Shown piece by piece: positions 6,476-9,233 of a DNA stretch of 9,233 nt. The DNA is from VFMC01 sp044238435 (GTDB lineage: Bacteria > Actinomycetota > Acidimicrobiia > Acidimicrobiales > Ilumatobacteraceae). Each line of letters begins with the position of its first letter. Position 1 is the first letter of the stretch. Made by a program: the position numbers and the translations under genes. The DNA is taken from positions 1 to 9,233 of the forward strand of contig JBIIDH010000121.1 in assembly GCA_044238435.1 (NCBI GenBank). Reading direction: 5' to 3'. A model generated the notes under the pieces. The model searched no databases and was not told where the DNA came from. It saw only the letters and a program-made list of their open reading frames with translations.

Positions 6476-7332
6476 GCGGGGTGTTCGGACTCGCCGCTGG
6501 GGGGAACTGCGGATGGGCGTCGCTTCAGGGCAACGGCCGCCACCGCGGCACCGACGATGGCGGCGAGCACGATGGCGACTGCGCCCCAGTGGTCGTTGAG
6601 GAAGTTCTGGATACTGGTCTGCCAGCCAGCGACGGCGTCGGTGACCGGGTCGCCGGCCTCGCGCACGTCGACCTGCCAGAAGTACCACAGCAGGTACAGG
6701 CCCGACAGCAGCACGAAGGCGCCCGCGAGCATCTCGACGTACTGCATGCCCGACCGCAGCACCTTCAGCAGGCCCACATTGGCCACGGCGAGGGTGACCG
6801 TGAGCGCGCTGATGAGCAGCGCCATGCCCAGCCCGTACGCCACGACGTTGGCGACACCGGCGGCGTAGCCCTTGCGATCGGCGGTCTGGAACAGCGTGGC
6901 GATGAACAACCCGATGGTGCAGCCGATGGAGGCCACGGCGTAGGCGATGCCGTACACGAACATGGAGCGCACGGTGCGGTCGCGGCCGCCGGCGTCGAGC
7001 TTGGGGGTGGCGATGGGCAGGCGGTAGCCGAACAGCATGGCGATGCCCAGCACCACCAGGCCCACACCGATGACGGCGGTGAGGTACTTGGCGTTGGCCA
7101 CCACCCAGTTGGTGAACAGTTCGGCGATGGCGCCCACCACCAGGAACACGCTGAGGAACCCGGCCGACACCGCCGCGCTCACCACCAGCGCCCTCCGGAT
7201 GGGTGCCTTGCGAACCCCTGACTCGGCATTCGAGAGGCCCAGGAAATACAGCAGGTAGGTGGGCAGCAGCACGAAGCCGCACGGGTTCACGGCGGCGAGC
7301 ATGCCGCGGATGAAGCTGAGCGACAGGTTCAT
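6472..7332 (-). CDS. ccdA: CcdA-family cytochrome c biogenesis / thiol-disulfide transmembrane protein
   Basis: This 286-residue membrane protein of the DsbD/CcdA family carries electrons from cytoplasmic thioredoxin to extracytoplasmic thioredoxin-like partners. The two redox cysteines are visible: C18 in VNPCGF of helix 1 and C138 in SIGCTIGLF of helix 4. Helices fall near 10-30, 48-72, 83-103, 125-148, 160-186 and 200-220, with one more at about 249-269. That extra C-terminal helix and polar tail make it about 50 residues longer than minimal CcdA. The ATG at 7332 overlaps the tlpA TGA (ATGA), and its own TGA overlaps the next ATG. Co-expression with a TlpA-like protein and nearness to oxidase genes support a role in cytochrome c maturation. 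Confidence 0.93.
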   Translation of the reverse strand: MNLSLSFIRGMLAAVNPCGFVLLPTYLLYFLGLSNAESGVRKAPIRRALVVSAAVSAGFLSVFLVVGAIAELFTNWVVANAKYLTAVIGVGLVVLGIAMLFGYRLPIATPKLDAGGRDRTVRSMFVYGIAYAVASIGCTIGLFIATLFQTADRKGYAAGVANVVAYGLGMALLISALTVTLAVANVGLLKVLRSGMQYVEMLAGAFVLLSGLYLLWYFWQVDVREAGDPVTDAVAGWQTSIQNFLNDHWGAVAIVLAAIVGAAVAAVALKRRPSAVPPSGESEHPA

Positions 7333-7913
7333 GCCAGCAACTCGTCGACGTACTGCTGCAGCGTGGCTTCGTCGAGCACACCGGTCTGGCGCACGATGGT
7401 GCCGTCGGCGGCCACGAACAGCGTGACCGGCTGGGTGGCGATGCCCACTGCGTCGGTGAACGCGCCGTCGACGTCGCGCAGCAACTCGTACTGCACACCG
7501 CGTTCGCGGGCGAACGACTCGTTCACCTCGGGCACGTCGAGGGTGTTCACACCGACGAAGCGCACCCGGTCGCCGTACTCGGCATGCACTGCGGCGAAGT
7601 CCGGCAGTTCCTTCTTGCACGGCCCGCAGGTGGAGTTCCACACGTTGATCACCAGTGGCTGGCCGAGCAGGTCGGCGGTGGCGACCGTGGCGCCATCGTT
7701 GGTGCTGAGATCGGCCGCCGGCAGCAGGGTGCCCTGCACCGGCGCGTTGGTGCCGATGGACGGGATCTGCGAGGTACCGGGCTTGGCGAGCACGATGTCG
7801 TCGGCGGCGATGCCGTCGGTGTCGCCGCCGCGGCTGAGCAGCCAGCCACCGATCACGCTCACGACAATGGCCACGAGGATCGATCCGACGAAAAGTCGAC
7901 GATGTCCGGCCAT
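7329..7913 (-). CDS. TlpA/ResA-like membrane-anchored thioredoxin-fold protein
   Basis: This 194-residue protein has an N-terminal signal anchor (hydrophobic residues 8-26 after MAGHRR, no cleavage motif obvious) and an extracytoplasmic thioredoxin fold. The redox motif is CGPC (96-99) in VWNSTCGPCKKELP, and the conserved cis-proline is probably P162 in ATQPVTLFV. The order and 194-residue length fit TlpA/ResA proteins, which reduce disulfides such as those of apocytochrome c. It heads the operon tlpA-ccdA-hydrolase, and CcdA would re-reduce it. The start ATG 7913 is preceded by TAACCT six bases upstream and has no Shine-Dalgarno, consistent with a leaderless mRNA. A 14-bp hairpin lies just before that box. 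Confidence 0.92.
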   Translation of the reverse strand: MAGHRRLFVGSILVAIVVSVIGGWLLSRGGDTDGIAADDIVLAKPGTSQIPSIGTNAPVQGTLLPAADLSTNDGATVATADLLGQPLVINVWNSTCGPCKKELPDFAAVHAEYGDRVRFVGVNTLDVPEVNESFARERGVQYELLRDVDGAFTDAVGIATQPVTLFVAADGTIVRQTGVLDEATLQQYVDELLA

Positions 7914-7919
7914 GGCCGA

Positions 7920-7925
7920 AGGTTA
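7920..7925 (-). promoter_or_regulatory. Putative -10 box for the tlpA-ccdA operon (leaderless)
   Basis: On the minus strand TAACCT lies 6 bases before ATG 7913. It matches TANNNT. The -35 position would fall inside the hairpin at 7932-7967, and no consensus -35 is visible. Confidence 0.5.
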
Positions 7926-7931
7926 CCCTGC

Positions 7932-7967
7932 GCCTCCTGCCACTCCGGGGGGCGAGTGGCAGGAGGC
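7932..7967 (-). terminator. 14-bp perfect hairpin between whiB and tlpA
   Basis: GCCTCCTGCCACTC (7932-7945) and GAGTGGCAGGAGGC (7954-7967) are perfect inverted repeats with an 8-base loop. The hairpin sits 52 bases past the whiB stop and just upstream of the tlpA -10 box. There is no T-tract on either strand, so it could be a U-less terminator for whiB or an operator over the tlpA promoter. Confidence 0.5.
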
Positions 7968-8001
7968 ACGGGTCTGCGGTCGGGGGCTCGTCGAAGCGTC
8001 A

Positions 8002-8015
8002 CCCACGACCGTGGG
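8002..8015 (-). other. Small hairpin just after the whiB stop
   Basis: CCCACG-GT-CGTGGG on the minus strand begins 4 bases after the whiB stop codon. It can pair over 5-6 bp. No T-tract follows. It may help transcript ending together with the larger hairpin at 7932-7967, but it is short enough to be chance. Confidence 0.25.
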
Positions 8016-8019
8016 GGGA

Positions 8020-8376
8020 TCAGGCCGAGCGAGCGACGAGGTGTGCCGGGAGCGGCACCTCGTCGACCACCAGGACGGGGCGGGGGTGCTTGGGCGGCCG
8101 GCCCCGCGGCCGCTTGTGGGCGACGATGCGGCCGGTGTCGAGCAGTTCGCCACCCCATACGCCCCAGGGCTCGGCACGGTCGAGTGCGTCCTGCAGGCAG
8201 ATGGCAGTGCGGGGGCACTTCGCGCAGATGGCCTTGGCCCGGGCGATGTCGACCACGTCGTCGGAGAAGAACAGCGGGGTGAGGGTGCCGTTGCCATCAG
8301 CGCAGCGTGCCGGGGCGCGCACCGAGGTGATGTCGCTCACGCGGAGATCGGTTGAGGGTTCGAGTGCTACGTACAT
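8020..8376 (-). CDS. WhiB-family iron-sulfur transcriptional regulator, WhiB7-like
   Basis: This 118-residue actinobacterial regulator holds a [4Fe-4S] cluster and acts with the principal sigma factor. The four cluster cysteines are C25, C51, C54 and C60 (C...CX2CX5C). The sigma-contact turn is EPWGVWGGE (69-77). It is followed by IVAHKRPRGRPPK (84-96), containing the RGRP AT-hook that marks WhiB7, the activator of intrinsic ribosome-drug resistance genes. The tail after the AT-hook is about 22 residues, longer than in the WhiB7 proteins I know. ATG 8376 has no good Shine-Dalgarno sequence; GAGAAT stands 9 bases upstream as a possible -10 box. Upstream lie a terminator (8401-8441) and a small ORF, as in attenuated whiB7 leaders. 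The family call is firm and the WhiB7 subclass is moderately sure. Confidence 0.93.
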   Translation of the reverse strand: MYVALEPSTDLRVSDITSVRAPARCADGNGTLTPLFFSDDVVDIARAKAICAKCPRTAICLQDALDRAEPWGVWGGELLDTGRIVAHKRPRGRPPKHPRPVLVVDEVPLPAHLVARSA

Positions 8377-8385
8377 GGGATGTCG

Positions 8386-8391
8386 ATTCTC
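8386..8391 (-). promoter_or_regulatory. Possible -10 box directly before whiB
   Basis: GAGAAT (NANNNT) lies 9 bases upstream of ATG 8376, after the terminator T-tract. If real, whiB has its own near-leaderless promoter and does not depend on read-through of the terminator. The match is weak. Confidence 0.28.
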
Positions 8392-8400
8392 TGTGCGGGG

Positions 8401-8441
8401 AAAAGCGAAAAGGCCGCCGGGATCTGGGATCCCGGCGGCCT
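8401..8441 (-). terminator. Strong intrinsic terminator / possible whiB attenuator
   Basis: Read on the minus strand, AGGCCGCCGGGATC (8441-8428) and GATCCCGGCGGCCT (8424-8411) form a 14-bp perfect stem with a 3-base loop (8425-8427). It runs straight into TTTTCGCTTTT (8411-8401). This is a textbook Rho-independent terminator for minus-strand transcription only. It lies 20 bases past the small ORF stop and 24 bases before the whiB start codon. Confidence 0.88.
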
Positions 8442-8461
8442 CGGAGCGGTTCTGACGCTTG

Positions 8462-8668
8462 CTACGTCGTTGGGCTTCCGAGGTGCCGGGCGGGGCGCTT
8501 GATGGCTGCGTAGCTGGCGAAACGCTTGGCGTTGCCGGACCATGCAGCCGTGGTGGTACCGGTGGTGGCGTCGACCTGGCAACCGTGACCGAGCACGTTC
8601 ATCGCCGCGGCCAGGCGCGCGTCAGCGGCCACCGGGGCCTGCTGCTGTGCGTTGGTGCGGGGATTCAT
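8462..8668 (-). CDS. Small ORF (68 aa) in the whiB leader, unrecognised
   Basis: I do not recognise this protein. ATG 8668 is preceded by GGAG (8681-8678) at a 9-base gap, a usable Shine-Dalgarno. The product begins MNPRTNAQQQ, is rich in Ala and Thr, and has one cysteine (C30 in LGHGCQ) and a basic C-terminal part (KRFASYAAIKRPARH, 48-62). No membrane helix is apparent. It ends 20 bases before the strong terminator and could be a stand-alone small gene or the leader ORF controlling whiB. An in-frame ATG at 8734 is less likely because it lacks a ribosome site and lies close to the TTGACG box. The opposite strand is also open here, so coding status is uncertain. Confidence 0.5.
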   Translation of the reverse strand: MNPRTNAQQQAPVAADARLAAAMNVLGHGCQVDATTGTTTAAWSGNAKRFASYAAIKRPARHLGSPTT

Positions 8669-8745
8669 CTCGGTGGTCTCCGTGGTTCGACGGTGGACGC
8701 GTCGGGCGACGAGTCGTTGACAGGCAATCACCATTCATCAGCGAT

Positions 8746-8775
8746 CGTCAACCGAATTACGCGATTTGTTCGTCG
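8746..8775 (-). promoter_or_regulatory. A/T-rich patch plus TTGACG -35-like box upstream of the small ORF/whiB
   Basis: On the minus strand, AAATCGCGTAATTCGG is followed directly by TTGACG (8751-8746). A/T-rich DNA stands out in this GC-rich window. WhiB7-activated promoters are known to have an A/T-rich element just upstream of the -35 box, so this is a candidate autoregulatory promoter. The -10 is weak: ATTGCC at a 17-base spacer. Confidence 0.4.
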
Positions 8776-8805
8776 CCGGGTCGCGAGGCCGCGTCGGATG
8801 GCGGC

Positions 8806-8811
8806 CAGACT
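8806..8811 (+). promoter_or_regulatory. Putative -10 box for the glycosyltransferase at 8818
   Basis: CAGACT (NANNNT) lies 6 bases before GTG 8818. There is no Shine-Dalgarno sequence. The spacing matches the leaderless pattern of other unit-leading genes in the window. Confidence 0.4.
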
Positions 8812-8817
8812 GCGGTC

Positions 8818-9233
8818 GTGCTCGCTGCCTGGTTCGCCCTGCGACCCTCGCTCGCCGCGACGGTGTTGTTCGTCGTCGGCTGGTCGTGCGGTTGGCTGCT
8901 GCTCACTCGTCCGCGCCGGTTGCGGTCGGTGGCGTCGGGTGAACGCCCACCGGTGACGGTGGTGGTGCCCGCCCGCGACGAGGCGGCGGTGATCGGCCGC
9001 CTGCTTGTCGCGGTGACGCCACAGCTCACCTCGTCCGACCGGTTGGTGGTGGTCGACGACCACTCGACCGACGGCACCGCCGACATCGCTCGCGCCCACG
9101 GAGCCAGGGTGGTCGCAGCACCCGATCTGCCCTCCGGCTGGGCGGGCAAGCCACACGCCTGCAGCGTTGGCGCCGGTGTCTCGGCCGCTGGCGGCGCTGA
9201 GGTGCTGGTGTTCCTCGACGCCGATGTGGTGCC
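8818..9233 (+). CDS. Membrane-anchored family 2 glycosyltransferase, CrtQ/HpnB-like (partial, 3' end missing)
   Basis: The frame is open to the window edge, giving 138 residues. An N-terminal membrane helix (about residues 11-28) precedes a GT2 domain. It starts with VTVVVPARDEAAVIGRLL (about 46-63), followed by LVVVDDHSTDGTADIA (about 76-91), a GWAGKPHAC segment, and the DXD motif DAD in VFLDADVV at the very end. The G-W-x-G-K-x-x-A segment is typical of the carotenoid glycosyltransferase CrtQ and of HpnB-like proteins, so a lipid or carotenoid acceptor is plausible. That is an inference. GTG 8818 is preferred because it begins just before the membrane helix and has CAGACT six bases upstream. 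It is divergent from the small ORF/whiB unit. Confidence 0.88.
   Translation, partial: MLAAWFALRPSLAATVLFVVGWSCGWLLLTRPRRLRSVASGERPPVTVVVPARDEAAVIGRLLVAVTPQLTSSDRLVVVDDHSTDGTADIARAHGARVVAAPDLPSGWAGKPHACSVGAGVSAAGGAEVLVFLDADVV

Noticed and set aside
6481..7221. Plus-strand open frame antisense to ccdA
   Set aside because: The product is Gly/His/Asp-rich without recognisable fold, while the minus-strand frame has CcdA cysteines and helices.
8728..9156. Minus-strand open frame opposite the right-edge glycosyltransferase
   Set aside because: The plus strand encodes clear GT2 motifs, and the minus-strand product is low-complexity without motifs.
1..9233. CRISPR array, tRNA/rRNA gene, insertion sequence or prophage
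   Set aside because: There are no regularly spaced direct repeats, no tRNA cloverleaf or rRNA-like stretch noticed, and no transposase, integrase or phage structural gene. The phage-associated hydrolase family member stands alone in a housekeeping operon.

Overview
The window is high-GC bacterial DNA with 13 protein genes that I accept plus one plausible small one. A WhiB regulator, the aa3-type oxidase gene set, GTG starts and probable leaderless starts all point to Actinomycetota. My best guess is the Acidimicrobiia (Ilumatobacter-like), but that is an inference from gene style and was not tested. Nearly every base is coding. There is no RNA gene, insertion sequence, integrase, CRISPR array or phage structural gene, so this looks like core chromosome.

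Layout. Bases 1-1447 (+) are the end of a cytochrome c oxidase operon: the subunit III C-terminus, a small subunit IV and a CtaG-type assembly protein. Bases 1409-3069 (-) encode a two-gene ABC-2 type exporter (permease and ATPase), whose 3' end overlaps that of ctaG by 39 bp. Bases 3184-5850 (+) hold a family-2 glycosyltransferase, then serS and pdxH. Bases 5873-7913 (-) are a tightly coupled three-gene operon read from the right: a TlpA/ResA-like thioredoxin, CcdA, and a poly-gamma-glutamate hydrolase family protein. Bases 8020-8376 (-) encode a WhiB regulator with a WhiB7-style AT-hook. Ahead of it lie a strong intrinsic terminator and a 68-codon reading frame. From 8818 to the right edge (+) is the start of a membrane-anchored CrtQ/HpnB-like glycosyltransferase.

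How the parts fit. Several genes concern respiration and extracytoplasmic thiol chemistry: oxidase subunits, CtaG, and the CcdA/TlpA pair that would keep cytochrome c haem-site cysteines reduced. Genes inside operons are joined by 4-base ATGA overlaps (four clear cases, plus a possible GTGA). Genes that begin transcription units often have a -10-like hexamer (TANNNT or NANNNT) only 6-9 bases before the start codon and no Shine-Dalgarno sequence, which suggests leaderless mRNAs.

The part most worth attention is bases 8377-8775. A WhiB7-like gene is preceded, in order on its strand, by an A/T-rich patch with a TTGACG box, a small ORF with its own ribosome binding site, and a 14-bp GC-rich hairpin followed by a T-rich tract. 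This resembles the attenuated leader known for whiB7 in mycobacteria and Streptomyces. The second most interesting item is the translational coupling of a poly-gamma-glutamate hydrolase-like enzyme to CcdA.
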